64,000 nucleotides of DNA from Nocardioides marmorisolisilvae (GCF_031656915.1 NZ_CP134227.1:1116001-1180000), one strand, 5' to 3'. Shown: positions 28,296 through 37,099, counted from the stretch's first letter. The notes: generated by a model from the sequence alone, not told the origin. A program made the numbers and translations.

Positions 28296-29814
28296 TGAGT
28301 TCCGCCCGGATCTGGTGCTTCAAAAGCTTGCCGGAGGCGTTGCGGGGAATCTCGTCGACGATGATGAGCTCGCGGGGCAGTTTGTAGCTGCTGAGGCACT
28401 GCTGGCCGTACTCGCGCAGTTGCTTAAGGGTAAGCGTGGCACCGTCCCGTGGGGTCACGACGGCCACGACGCTCTCGCCGTACTCCTCGTTCGGTCGCGC
28501 GACGATGGCGATGTCCCCGACCGCTGGGTGACCGGCCAGGGCGCTCTCAACCTCGACCGAATAGACGTTGCGGCCGCCGGTGATGATCATGTCCTTGAGC
28601 CGGTCGACCAGCGTGATGTAACCGTCCTCGTCGATGCTGGCGATGTCGCCGGTGTGCACCCAGCCGTCTCGGACGGTCTCCGCCGTCGCTTCGGGGTTGC
28701 CCCAGTAGCCCTTCATCATCGTCTCGCCGCGCATGATCATCTCGCCGACCCCGCCGGGCGCCACGTCGTTGCCGTCGAGGTCGACGATGCGCACCTCGGT
28801 GTTGGCGATGGCGCTGCGACCGCTCGCGCTCGGTCGCGCGAGCACCTCGTCATGCTGCAGGAGGATGCCCCCCGGCCCGCCCTCGGTCTGGCCGCATGCC
28901 TGGATGATTGACGCGGCCGGCAGCGCCGCCACTAGCGCCTCAGCCGTCGTCGCCGGCATCGGAGCAGCGCCGTACAGGCAGACACGAAGGCTCGACAGGT
29001 CGCGTGTCGCGATCGACGGGGTGCGCAGCAGGAACGTGTACATCGTCGGGACGCCGAAGAACTGGGTGATCCGCTCGCGCTCGAGCATCTCGAGCACCGT
29101 TTCCGGGTCGAAGCGGGGCAGGATGACGTGCGTCGCGCCGTACATCATCCCGCCGATGAGAAGCATGTTGAGGGCCGCTGAGTGATACAGGGGAGCGACG
29201 TGCAACGTCCGCTCCCCCTCGTGAAGTCCTAACCCAATCGCCGTGTTGATGCCGACCCACAGGATGCGGTGCTGGTCGAAGAGGGCGCCCTTGGGTCGAC
29301 CGGTTGTACCCGAGGTATAGATGATGAGGGCGTCGTCGTCTTCCGCGACCTCGACGTCGATCGGCTCAGCGGACTGGACGGCCGCGGCTGCCAGCACGTC
29401 GTCGAAACCCGTTGCGCGACCCAGCGCGAGCGCGGGGATGCTACCTGCGCGGCCCCCGCCGCGTGCCAGCCCCCGGATGTTCTCGACGACCTCGGGACCG
29501 AAGAGCAGCAGACTGACGCCCGAGTCGGTGACGAAGTGGTCAATCTCGGGCGGCGCCGACCGCGGGTTGACGGGTACGACGATGGCGCCCAGACGGAGTC
29601 CGGCGTAGAGCGCGACGACGAAGGCGCCGCTGTTGCCCGAGAGCAGGAGTAGACGGTCGCCCTTGGCCAGGCCCCGGTCGGTCAGCTCACGCGCGAGCTG
29701 GTTGACGCTGGCGTCGAGCTCGGCGTACGTCATCGAATCCGGACCGAACTCGACGGCGATCCGTTGGGGAACACGGCTGGCCGTTCGGGCGAGGACTCGG
29801 GCGAGGCTGGGCAC
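28288..29814 (-). CDS. AMP-forming acyl-CoA synthetase
   Basis: A 508-residue ANL enzyme with I-Y-T-S-G-T-T-G-R-P-K-G, A-C-G-Q-T-E-G-G, W-V-H-T-G-D-I-A and the Lys motif N-A-S-G-K-L-L-K-H. It resembles FadD3/FadD17-like steroid- or branched-acid synthetases of actinobacteria only in general layout. It starts at a GTG, 28 bases after the CoA-transferase-fold gene. Two synthetases in one operon suggest two entry substrates, or sequential activation of a side-chain and a ring acid (speculative). Confidence 0.88.
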   Translation of the reverse strand: MPSLARVLARTASRVPQRIAVEFGPDSMTYAELDASVNQLARELTDRGLAKGDRLLLLSGNSGAFVVALYAGLRLGAIVVPVNPRSAPPEIDHFVTDSGVSLLLFGPEVVENIRGLARGGGRAGSIPALALGRATGFDDVLAAAAVQSAEPIDVEVAEDDDALIIYTSGTTGRPKGALFDQHRILWVGINTAIGLGLHEGERTLHVAPLYHSAALNMLLIGGMMYGATHVILPRFDPETVLEMLERERITQFFGVPTMYTFLLRTPSIATRDLSSLRVCLYGAAPMPATTAEALVAALPAASIIQACGQTEGGPGGILLQHDEVLARPSASGRSAIANTEVRIVDLDGNDVAPGGVGEMIMRGETMMKGYWGNPEATAETVRDGWVHTGDIASIDEDGYITLVDRLKDMIITGGRNVYSVEVESALAGHPAVGDIAIVARPNEEYGESVVAVVTPRDGATLTLKQLREYGQQCLSSYKLPRELIIVDEIPRNASGKLLKHQIRAELNA

Positions 29815-29842
29815 GGCGGAGGACTCCTAGTTGGGGTGGGGA

Positions 29843-30721
29843 TCAGCCGAGGTTGTGGAAAGGGACGGGCGTGTCAGGAACACCGGCACGCAGGTCTTGG
29901 ACGGCCACGAGGGGGATGTCGAGCGAACGGCCTAGCGACTCCCAGTGGGCGCTGGACTCGGTGGCGAACCGGGCGACCAGTTCCTCACGCGTGCGCCCCA
30001 CGGCGTCGGCGAGACGGCGAGCGAAGTGCGGTTCAATCGCACCGACGGCGACATGTCCGTCGGCCGTCGCGTAGATGCCGTAGGTGGGCAGGCCCCCACC
30101 TAGGACGTCACCGGGACGCGTCAGGCCGTGGCGCACCGCGGCCGATGCGTGGAAGGCCACATCGTCGAGCACGACCCGCTCGCGTACGGCCGTCTTCCTT
30201 GACGTCCGTCGCCGCAGCCCGGCCAGTGTCGCGGTCACCGCTCGCTCTGCTCCGAGCACGTCGACAAACGGCACGAGGGGCATGCTTGGCGGCATGAGCG
30301 TGCCCTGGACGGCCTGGTACGTCAGGTCATGCCCGGCCTCTTCCGATCGTTCTTCGTCGTAGCCCACGACCTCGACCAGCACGAGACCATGCCGCTCGAC
30401 GCTAGCCACAAGCCCGAGCCGCGTGAGTGCCGAAGGCCGCATCGCGGTCAGCAGCACGTCGGCAGCCGCGAGCCGCGTCTCCAGCGCTGATCGGCCGACT
30501 GGGTTCTTGAGGTCGAGCGGGACGACCTCCTGGCTAGCGACGAGCTCCTTGTACCAGCTCGGCGCGACCGCTTGGAGCGGGTCTCCGGAGGGCGGCTCGA
30601 CCTTCGTCACTGACGCCCCCATCGAGGCAAGGCGGGCAGCCGCCAAGGGTCCAGGCAGGTTCACGGCCAGGGAAACGACCCCGACGCCCGCGACGGCGGT
30701 CGCGTCTGGCGTGCTCGACAC
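29843..30721 (-). CDS. CaiB/BaiF-fold protein, alpha-methylacyl-CoA racemase-like
   Basis: 292 residues, shorter than the usual 350-400. The N-terminal V-V-S-L-A-V-N-L-P-G-P-L-A-A and K-V-E-P-P-S-G-D-P and the central G-H-D-L-T-Y-Q-A-V-Q-G are AMACR/CaiB signatures; the Asp in G-H-D is the catalytic acid in the family. It may interconvert 2R/2S methyl-branched acyl-CoAs so that the S-specific dehydrogenase can act, fitting branched or isoprenoid side chains. The short C-terminus is odd but not obviously truncated. It is the first gene of the operon and diverges from the TetR gene. Confidence 0.83.
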   Translation of the reverse strand: MSSTPDATAVAGVGVVSLAVNLPGPLAAARLASMGASVTKVEPPSGDPLQAVAPSWYKELVASQEVVPLDLKNPVGRSALETRLAAADVLLTAMRPSALTRLGLVASVERHGLVLVEVVGYDEERSEEAGHDLTYQAVQGTLMPPSMPLVPFVDVLGAERAVTATLAGLRRRTSRKTAVRERVVLDDVAFHASAAVRHGLTRPGDVLGGGLPTYGIYATADGHVAVGAIEPHFARRLADAVGRTREELVARFATESSAHWESLGRSLDIPLVAVQDLRAGVPDTPVPFHNLG

Positions 30722-30744
30722 TGGCTGCTCCTTTGACCACCGCT

Positions 30745-30758
30745 ACTGTTTGTACAGT
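30745..30758. promoter_or_regulatory. Candidate TetR operator ahead of the 30.7 kb operon
   Basis: ACTGT at 30745-30749 and ACAGT at 30754-30758 form an inverted repeat with a 4-base spacer. It lies 24 bases from the start codon of the racemase-like gene, in the gap to the divergent TetR gene at 30843. The assignment rests on symmetry and position. Confidence 0.4.
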
Positions 30759-30842
30759 TGTATAGCATCTAGTACGTTCGTGCAATAGTTGGGCTAGTAT
30801 CGGGCCGATCCGATAACGCAGACCGACGAGGGCTGAGGAGAC

Positions 30843-31448
30843 ATGACGCTACGACAGCCCAGTGCGGCTCTACGCGCGGACGACCTCACCGCGAAGGCAC
30901 GGATCCGGAACGCCGCACTCGATCTCTTCGCGGCGCATGGCGCCGAGGCCACCTCGCTACGCGCGGTCGCAGCCGCGGCGGGCGTGACGGTCGGTCTCAT
31001 CGTCCACCACTACGGGACGAAGGAGGCACTGCGCGAAGCCGTCGAACTCGCGATCGTCGAGCAGTTCGCCCAGACGATCGCGTCCGTCCCGCTCGGCAAA
31101 TGCCCGCCGGGCCAGGTCACGGCCGCACGCGACCGTGCTGTCGCCGCCATGCTCTCGGCCAACCAAGCGATCGTTGACTACCTGCGGCGGGCTATCCTCG
31201 ATGGGAGCGCAGGGCGAGTCGACTTGGTCAGCCGGCTCAGCCAGCTCTCCGCCCAGCAGGTCCACGATCTGCGGGAGGCCGGCGTCGCCTCGACGAAGCA
31301 CACCGTCGGCGAGCAGGTCGTCACCATCATGGTGCGGCAGCTCGGACGCCTTTTCCTGCAGCCGCTTGTCGACCGCATCGCCGACGAGTTCGCCGATGAC
31401 ACGGGCGCGTCGATGAGACCGCAGCTCGTTGTGGATGTGAACCACTGA
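30843..31448 (+). CDS. TetR-family repressor
   Basis: 201 residues. The HTH is A-A-L-D-L-F-A-A-H-G-A, then A-A-G-V-T-V-G-L-I-V-H-H-Y. The start ATG follows GAGGAG closely. It is divergent from a ten-gene catabolic operon, the classical arrangement for a repressor sensing an acyl-CoA intermediate. The C-terminal domain is not assignable to a specific subfamily by eye. Confidence 0.87.
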   Translation: MTLRQPSAALRADDLTAKARIRNAALDLFAAHGAEATSLRAVAAAAGVTVGLIVHHYGTKEALREAVELAIVEQFAQTIASVPLGKCPPGQVTAARDRAVAAMLSANQAIVDYLRRAILDGSAGRVDLVSRLSQLSAQQVHDLREAGVASTKHTVGEQVVTIMVRQLGRLFLQPLVDRIADEFADDTGASMRPQLVVDVNH

Positions 31449-31465
31449 CCCGAGACGCAAGAGCG

Positions 31466-31910
31466 TCACCTGGCAAGCGGGCGGGTCCCAATGTCGCGGG
31501 AATGGGCTTTGCCACGGGTCAAGTTCGGAGCTGGGCTCGGTCGCCGCCCCCGGTAGTGCGCTCGTGCTCCTGGTGATCTGGTCAGAGTGGCGAATGCCCA
31601 CCAGTGGCGGGTGTCGCCGAGCCGCTTGTTTCGGATCTTGCGGGCTTTGACGTAGTGCGATCGCCCGGACGCTCGTGTCACGGGCGCAGTTCCGGCGAAC
31701 GCTCGCAGCCCGGAGGGGCTGGTGAACCGGGCTGGGTCATCGCCGATCGCAGCCAACACCCGCGCAGCCAGAACGGGGCCAAGCCAGGCACGGACCGCAG
31801 GACCGTGAGTCACATCGTGCTACCAGCCGACCGGCCCGACGTGATCGCCCGCCGCCTCGGACAGTTGGTCCTCGACGGACTCCACCTCCCAGATGAGACC
31901 GTCGGGTTCC
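31466..31910 (-). pseudogene. IS110-family transposase relic (C-terminal part)
   Basis: The readable piece (about 31500-31813) carries G-P-V-L-A-A-R-V-L-A-A-I-G-D-D-P-A-R-F, F-A-G-T-A-P-V-T-R-A-S-G and Y-V-K-A-R-K-I-R-N-K-R-L, the C-terminal Transposase_20 domain of the IS110 family. A preceding coiled segment is visible in another frame up to about 31900. The N-terminal DEDD domain is missing. It is distinct from the two intact IS110 copies at 56-58.6 kb. Confidence 0.75.
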
Positions 31911-32057
31911 CGTGAGGTGCCGTACGAGGACAGCGCGGGTGGTCGCTTGCGCCAACGTGTGTAATCCGGTGCGTTGTGCGCTTGTTGACGTAGCCTTTTC
32001 CATCTCAAGTATGTCCCATCTCGGGCACACCGCCGACCACCGGTCAAGTCACGGAGT

Positions 32058-32315
32058 TCACCTTGGTTCCACGGTCTGAGTCCGGAACGGGTGCTGCTTC
32101 TTGCGCGCGTAGCGCTTCTTCTCGATGTTCCAGGCACTCTTGAGGGAACCACCGACCGTACGCGGCCAGAACTGGTAGAAGTTCTCGCCGTACCTGCTGC
32201 TGGCGGGGTCCTCCGGTGTGGCGACGCGGACGTGATGGCCCCGGTTGTGCTCGATGTAGAAGTGGCCGTAGAAGCTCTGGCTTTTGGTCCTTGCGGTGGC
32301 GGCGGACCCGATCAC
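32058..32315 (-). pseudogene. alkB: Alkane 1-monooxygenase (AlkB) fragment
   Basis: The frame contains F-Y-G-H-F-Y-I-E-H-N-R-G-H-H-V-R-V-A-T, then P-E-D-P-A-S-S-R and P-R-T-V-G-G-S-L-K-S-A-W. This is the second His box (E-H-N-R-G-H-H) and the following conserved stretch of AlkB. The fragment ends about 40 residues later, before the HYG motif and the third His box (L-Q-R-H-S-D-H-H). The N-terminal membrane part with the first His box is also absent. It is therefore a non-functional remnant, roughly 70 native residues (about 32070-32273), lying between an IS110 relic and a TetR gene. Confidence 0.85.
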
Positions 32316-32331
32316 CGGCTGGGAGTGTACG

Positions 32332-33000
32332 TCAGGTCGTGGCTTCGGACGTCGCCGCTTCGACGGAGAGCCCGAGGTACCTCAGTCCGACCTCGGTGAT
32401 CTTCCGTGAAGTGTCCTTGCGGGACATGGTGGGCAGGGCTAGATGGCTCACGGTGAGCCTCACCAGAGCCTCCGCAGCGTCCGCCACATCGTCGGCCTGC
32501 ACCCCGGGCACGTGAGCCATGAGCCACCGTGCCAACGAGTTCGAGGCCAGTTCCAGCAGCTGCGCGGAGGTCGTCAGCAGGGGGAGAATGCCCGTCGCGG
32601 TCGGGGAGGAATCGCGGTTGGCGATCAGCACCGCCCTGAGTAGAGAGCTGTTCTCAGCTTCCTCGAGCACGAATTCCACCGAGGCCGCGAGGCCGCGAGC
32701 AGCATCGGCGTCGTGGTGCGCGAGCACTCCTTCGATGCCCTCGATGAAGCGCGCCGCCTCCCTCAGGACGACGGCCTCTCCCAATCCGGGCTTGTCGCCG
32801 AACTCTTTATAGAGCAGGGCGCGTGAAATCCCGACTGCCTCGGCGATCTCACCCATGCGGACTCGCTCCCAGCCTCGATCGGCGATCAGGCCGTGAGCAG
32901 CCTCCACCACAGCCGTGCGGACGTGCTCGCGGTACCGATCGCGCATGGAGGGGGATGACACGGTGGACACGATAGCGACCGTGGTGCCCAACGGACTCAT
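32332..33000 (-). CDS. TetR-family repressor
   Basis: 222 residues from the ATG at 33000. The HTH reads A-A-H-G-L-I-A-D-R-G-W, then A-V-G-I-S-R-A-L-L-Y-K-E-F. It is divergent from the BtrH-like/transglutaminase pair with an 85-base gap, and directly upstream of the alkB remnant on the same strand. It could have regulated either. A later in-frame ATG (M-R-D-R-Y-R-E-H-V) is an alternative start. Confidence 0.85.
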   Translation of the reverse strand: MSPLGTTVAIVSTVSSPSMRDRYREHVRTAVVEAAHGLIADRGWERVRMGEIAEAVGISRALLYKEFGDKPGLGEAVVLREAARFIEGIEGVLAHHDADAARGLAASVEFVLEEAENSSLLRAVLIANRDSSPTATGILPLLTTSAQLLELASNSLARWLMAHVPGVQADDVADAAEALVRLTVSHLALPTMSRKDTSRKITEVGLRYLGLSVEAATSEATT

Positions 33001-33085
33001 GTCACATCGGACCTGGCCATGACAATGAGATGCTCGTGCCTTAGGTTGGAACAAATCATGCAAATTGTCTTTAGGAATGAGTTCC

Positions 33086-34162
33086 ATGGCCAGCTCGAGC
33101 GACGCCGTCGCGGTTCCCTACCCGCACCGACGTGGCGGCCACTGCGGCTCGGGCGCGATGCGCGACCTCCTCGAATGGGCCGGGCTCGGCTGGGAAGGCC
33201 CGCCCGACGAGGGCCTCGTCTTCGCGCTAAGCGGGTCGCTGGACCTCTCCTACGTCCGGAATGCAGCGCTCATGCCACCGGTGTACCTCGTGGGTCGGGG
33301 CGGGGACCTGGAGACCGATCTCCCGACACGACTCGGCGCCGTGGTCACCGTGCACGCCACGGAGGACCCCCAGGTGGGCTGGACCTACGTGCGCGATGCC
33401 GTGCGCGCCGGTCGCCCAGCCCTTGTGTGGGCCGACATCGCAGAGCTGCCCTACCTGCGCGTGCGCCTTCAGATGAGTCGCCATGACATCGTCGTGATCG
33501 GCTACGACGACGTGCAGCAGCTCGCGCACGTCGTCGACAACGACCGCGACGAGGTGCAGCTGGTGCCTTACGAGGCTCTGGCTCGGGCTCGCTCCTCCCG
33601 AGGATTTCCGGTCCCGACGCGCCACACCTACTTCGACATCGCCTGGCCCGATTCGCTGCCCGACCTGGCCACCGTCGCCCGGGCGGCGTTCGCCCAGGCG
33701 GCTGTCGCGATGACCACCTCGACCGGTCCCTCGATTGTCACCGGGAGGGACACGGCGACCGGGGCCACGGGGCTGGCCGCCGTCGACCTGTTCGCCGAGG
33801 ACCTCGCTCGATGGCCAGAGGTCTTCCCCGACGAGGTCTTGGACCTGGCGCTCCAGGGACTCAGCGCATTCGTGGAGAAGGCCGGCACCGGCGGTGGGCT
33901 GTTCCGGCGACTGCTCTCCAGCGGCGCCGCCGACATCGCGCGTCTGACCGGGGACGTTCGCGCGAGCGAAGTCGCCAACGCTGCGCACCTCTGCGCGGAG
34001 ACATGGTCACTGGTCGCGTCGCTGGGCCGGCAGGAGGGCCCGGCCCGGGGCCGGGCGGAGCAAGCCGCCCTCGCAGCTGCCGCCCTCCCGTCGCTCGAGC
34101 GGGACCTCGTCACGGCCCTCGGGGCGGCCGGCGCACTCCAGAACGCCGAGGTCAGTGCCTGA
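33086..34162 (+). CDS. BtrH N-terminal/DUF4872-type protein (C39-like acyltransferase fold)
   Basis: A 358-residue protein opening with P-Y-P-H-R-R-G-G-H-C-G-S-G-A-M. This matches the H-C-x-S/x nucleophile region of BtrH-type proteins, which in butirosin synthesis transfer an acyl group from an acyl carrier protein. Cys20 would be the nucleophile. Further on are H-D-I-V-V-I-G-Y-D-D and D-I-A-W-P, with a helical C-terminal DUF4872-like domain. The start at 33086 is favoured by AGGA nine bases upstream. It is coupled by a 1-base overlap to the transglutaminase-like gene. No antibiotic genes are nearby, so the substrate is unknown; lipid or peptide acyl transfer is an inference. Confidence 0.72.
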   Translation: MASSSDAVAVPYPHRRGGHCGSGAMRDLLEWAGLGWEGPPDEGLVFALSGSLDLSYVRNAALMPPVYLVGRGGDLETDLPTRLGAVVTVHATEDPQVGWTYVRDAVRAGRPALVWADIAELPYLRVRLQMSRHDIVVIGYDDVQQLAHVVDNDRDEVQLVPYEALARARSSRGFPVPTRHTYFDIAWPDSLPDLATVARAAFAQAAVAMTTSTGPSIVTGRDTATGATGLAAVDLFAEDLARWPEVFPDEVLDLALQGLSAFVEKAGTGGGLFRRLLSSGAADIARLTGDVRASEVANAAHLCAETWSLVASLGRQEGPARGRAEQAALAAAALPSLERDLVTALGAAGALQNAEVSA

Positions 34163-34833
34163 TGGGCGACGAGCTCGACCCCCGGCAGGCCCTTGCCCCG
34201 ACCGGGTTCATCGACAGCGACCACCACGACGTGCGCGACTTCACCGAGTCCGTGGTGCGAGGTGTCCAGGATCCGCGTGAGCGGGTCGGGCTGCTCTTCG
34301 CGGAGGTCCGCGACCGACTCCGCTACGACCCCTACAGCGTCACCGCGGCCCCCCCGACCTACCGCGCCAGCGCGATCCTTGACGGTGGCCCCACCTGGTG
34401 CGTCCCGAAGGCGGTGCTGCTCACGGCGAGCCTGCGCGCTGCGGGGATCCCGGCCGTACTGGGGTTCTCCGATGTCCGCAACCACCTCAACAGCGAGGCG
34501 CTGCTGGAGCTGATGGGCACGGACCTGTTCGTGTTCCACGGGTGGAGCGCGGCGTACGTCGACGGCCGGTGGCGCAAGGGCTCGCCGGCCTTCAACTCCG
34601 AGCTGTGCCGCCGCTTCGGCGTACCTCCGTTGGAGTTCGACGGATCGCAGGACGCCCTGCTCCACGCAGCCGACGGCGCCGGCCGCCGCCACATGGAGTA
34701 CGTCCGCGAGCGGGGGATGTTCGTGGACCTACCGTTCGATGAGCTGATGGCAACACTGCTGGACACCTACGGCCCCGCGATGGTGCGCGGCTCGGGATCC
34801 TCGCGCCCTGAGGATCCCGCCTTCGGCGCCTGA
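34162..34833 (+). CDS. Transglutaminase-like (Cys/His) superfamily protein
   Basis: A 223-residue protein with transglutaminase-core motifs: P-T-W-C-V-P-K-A with Cys80 and F-H-G-W-S-A-A-Y-V with His126. At the place where the third catalytic residue (Asp) is expected there is S-P-A-F-N, so the triad may use Asn or another residue. No signal peptide is evident, so it is cytoplasmic. The ATG shares a base with the preceding TGA. The 3' end overlaps the convergent PlsC gene by 67 bases. Function is unknown; an amidase, peptidase or acyltransferase partner of the BtrH-like protein is possible. Confidence 0.75.
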   Translation: MGDELDPRQALAPTGFIDSDHHDVRDFTESVVRGVQDPRERVGLLFAEVRDRLRYDPYSVTAAPPTYRASAILDGGPTWCVPKAVLLTASLRAAGIPAVLGFSDVRNHLNSEALLELMGTDLFVFHGWSAAYVDGRWRKGSPAFNSELCRRFGVPPLEFDGSQDALLHAADGAGRRHMEYVRERGMFVDLPFDELMATLLDTYGPAMVRGSGSSRPEDPAFGA

Positions 34834-35549
34834 GCACGGATGGACCGCGCCGCCGCGGTGGCTCCACGCAGCTCGCACACCATCGTGATGAGGACGTCCT
34901 CGAGCCGTTGACGGCCCACTTCGACGGCACGTGCGGGCTCCAGGTCACGGAGGTCCTCGAGCGGGACGGGAGCGCCGACGAACACGCTCACCTGCCGTCG
35001 CCAACCCCATCGCAACCGCCCGCTGTATGCGGGCAGGATCTCCTGGGCACCCCACTGGGCCACCGGGAGGAGCGGGACCGACGCCTCGAGGGCGATGCGA
35101 ACCGCCCCTGACTTCATCGTCATCGGCATACCGTCCTCCCGCTTGCTGATAGAACCCTCGGGATACACCAGAAGGAGCTGACCACAGCGTGCCGCCTTCA
35201 CCGCGTCGTCGTACCCTGCGCGTCCGGCAGCCCGGTCGACCTTGACGTGGCCGGCCGCACGGAACCACCTGCCCACGATCGGACCGTGGAAGAGGCTGTC
35301 CTTCGCCAAGAACCGCGGCACCCGCCCCGAGGCCAGCACCAGCTCCGCGACTAGCAGAGGGTCGATGTGCGAGACGTGGTTGGCGGCCAGCACTGCCCCA
35401 CCCGACCTCGGGATCCCTGAGACTCCGCGCCAGTCCGGCCGGCGCAGCACGATCAGGAACGGCTTGCAGCTCAGCACGGCCACCCACCAGGCAAGGCCAC
35501 GTCGCTCGGCATCGGTTTGAGGACGGTGAGGTGTCCAGATGAGCCGCAT
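34767..35549 (-). CDS. PlsC-family 1-acylglycerol-3-phosphate acyltransferase
   Basis: A 260-residue LPLAT-family enzyme. The acyltransferase motif N-H-V-S-H-I-D gives the HX4D dyad (His58, Asp63), and P-E-G-S-I-S-K is the glycerophosphate-binding EGTR-like motif. It would acylate a lysophospholipid or a related acceptor with acyl-CoA. The ATG at 35549 is used because upstream sequence is not conserved-looking. It is convergent with and overlaps the transglutaminase-like gene by 67 bases. Confidence 0.87.
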   Translation of the reverse strand: MRLIWTPHRPQTDAERRGLAWWVAVLSCKPFLIVLRRPDWRGVSGIPRSGGAVLAANHVSHIDPLLVAELVLASGRVPRFLAKDSLFHGPIVGRWFRAAGHVKVDRAAGRAGYDDAVKAARCGQLLLVYPEGSISKREDGMPMTMKSGAVRIALEASVPLLPVAQWGAQEILPAYSGRLRWGWRRQVSVFVGAPVPLEDLRDLEPARAVEVGRQRLEDVLITMVCELRGATAAARSIRAQAPKAGSSGREDPEPRTIAGP

Positions 35550-35834
35550 AGCGACGAGTGTAGACAAATGTAGCCCCAACGTCTCACGTGAATACAAATA
35601 TGCCATCATGTCTCGTGCGTTGGCGAACGGCGGGTCATTGACTTTCGGCTATAGGCCACTCTCGTCACGACGACGACTTGATCCTGTATGCGAGAGAGAC
35701 AGATGCGACGTTGTGCCTCCGCGCCCGTCGGTCTTGAATCTGAGGAGCTTTCCATGCGCGACCCGCTCCGAGGCGCCTCCGGCGCAGGCGAGCAAACCGC
35801 CCCGGCGAACGAGGTACACTCCGAGGGGGGCGCC
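35550..35834. other. Intergenic gap between divergent plsC-like and thioesterase genes
   Basis: 285 bases without a convincing gene. It should contain the two divergent promoters. In-frame upstream ATGs for the thioesterase exist here (35688, 35754) but lack a ribosome-binding site as good as the one before 35835. No clear operator was found. Confidence 0.5.
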
Positions 35835-36323
35835 ATGTCGGCATTGGAGGCGTGGATCCGCTCGATGTCGCGGCCCGAGCCGTCGGCGGAGGGACGCCTC
35901 CCCTCGCACTCCCCCACCTGCGCGGGATGCGGGACGGAGAATCCTGCTGGTCTTGCACTGAAGGTCGACGCCACCGAGGTCGGCGTTCGCGCCGTGCACC
36001 GCTTCGACCACCGTCAGGAAGGGGCGCCCGGGATCACCCACGGCGGCCTGGTCGCTGCAGCGTTCGACGACCTCTTCGGCTTCCTCCTCTACCGGGTCGG
36101 AGAGCTTGCCGTGACGAGGTCCCTGACCGTCGAGTACCTCCGTCCGGTGCTGCTGAGGACCGACTACGAGTTCTCTGCCCACGTCCGGGACCGCTCGGGA
36201 CGGCGGTTACACGTGGAAGCCGCGGCGTTGGATGCGGACGGCAACCCGGTCGCCACCGCACACGCGACATTCGTCGTCGTCGATGTTGAGCACTTTGAGC
36301 AGGGCAATATTGCGGGCCGTTGA
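35835..36323 (+). CDS. PaaI-like hotdog thioesterase
   Basis: A 162-residue single-hotdog protein with C-A-G-C-G-T-E-N-P-A-G-L, I-T-H-G-G-L-V-A-A-A-F-D-D-L-F-G and L-T-V-E-Y-L-R-P-V. H-G-G plus the following Asp are the usual acyl-CoA thioesterase active-site features. The ATG at 35835 follows GAGGGGGG by a few bases. It is a close paralogue of 49197-49685. It ends four bases from the convergent TetR gene. Cytoplasmic; likely releases CoA from a medium/long acyl-CoA. Confidence 0.83.
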   Translation: MSALEAWIRSMSRPEPSAEGRLPSHSPTCAGCGTENPAGLALKVDATEVGVRAVHRFDHRQEGAPGITHGGLVAAAFDDLFGFLLYRVGELAVTRSLTVEYLRPVLLRTDYEFSAHVRDRSGRRLHVEAAALDADGNPVATAHATFVVVDVEHFEQGNIAGR

Positions 36324-36327
36324 TGAC

Positions 36328-37056
36328 TCACCCGCCGATGAACGGCTCCAGCTCGACCGCTGGGTCGAGGTCGATTCCGTGGGCGGCCAAGGCATCGTGC
36401 AGCACTAGAGTGACGTGGCGCGAGAGGCGCCCCACCATGACCTCGAGGGTTTCGTCGCGCTGGTCGAGCCACCAGATGATTGTCGCGTCGACCATCCCCA
36501 TCACGCCCACCAAGATGCCCTCGGGAAAGGTCTCCTCGGCCGAGTTGGTATAGCCGCGAGCCGCCGCAGCGATCTCGTCCAGCAATCGCGAGCGACCCAT
36601 CCGAGCGCGGTGAAGGGTGCGACTCTGCCCCCGTGCGGCTAGGAAACGGAAGAGGTGAGGGTGGACGTCGGCCCAGGTGGCGCAGGCGTGGACCAGCCCC
36701 TCGACGACCTGTGAGGGCGTGCCGCGCCGAGTCAGGTGGGGCCGGACGCAGGCAATGAGGTCCTGCGCGGCGAGGCGTACCACATCGTCATCCAGGTCCT
36801 CACGGCTGGAGAAGTAGCGGTAGACGTGCGGCCTCGGGATGCCAGCCCGCTCGGCAATCAGGGCCGTGCCGGCACCCACTCCTGCCTCGTCGACGACCTG
36901 CAGAGCGGCGCTCGCCACCTGTTGTCGTCGCCGCGCCCGGACCTGATCATCGCGCGACGACCGGCGCCGCACCGTTGAATCCACCCATCGCCCGACCTCG
37001 ACCACAAGAGGCAGCCTATGCGGGGTCGACGAAACCAACGACTCCCGGGTCCGCAT
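36328..37056 (-). CDS. TetR-family repressor
   Basis: 242 residues from the ATG at 37056. The HTH is A-S-A-A-L-Q-V-V-D-E-A-G, then R-A-G-I-P-R-P-H-V-Y-R-Y-F. The first 30-40 residues are low in order, so a later GTG (near 37005) may be the true start. It is divergent from the acyl-CoA dehydrogenase at 37135, with a perfect short palindrome between them, so it almost certainly regulates that gene. Confidence 0.83.
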   Translation of the reverse strand: MRTRESLVSSTPHRLPLVVEVGRWVDSTVRRRSSRDDQVRARRRQQVASAALQVVDEAGVGAGTALIAERAGIPRPHVYRYFSSREDLDDDVVRLAAQDLIACVRPHLTRRGTPSQVVEGLVHACATWADVHPHLFRFLAARGQSRTLHRARMGRSRLLDEIAAAARGYTNSAEETFPEGILVGVMGMVDATIIWWLDQRDETLEVMVGRLSRHVTLVLHDALAAHGIDLDPAVELEPFIGG

Positions 37057-37099
37057 GCATGGAACACCTTGTACCCAGGGCGACGGGTGTGGTCAGATT

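Noticed and set aside
33628-34692. 354-codon minus-strand open frame opposite the BtrH/transglutaminase genes
   Set aside because: Antisense, no domain or start signal; the plus-strand pair has catalytic Cys residues and coupled overlap.
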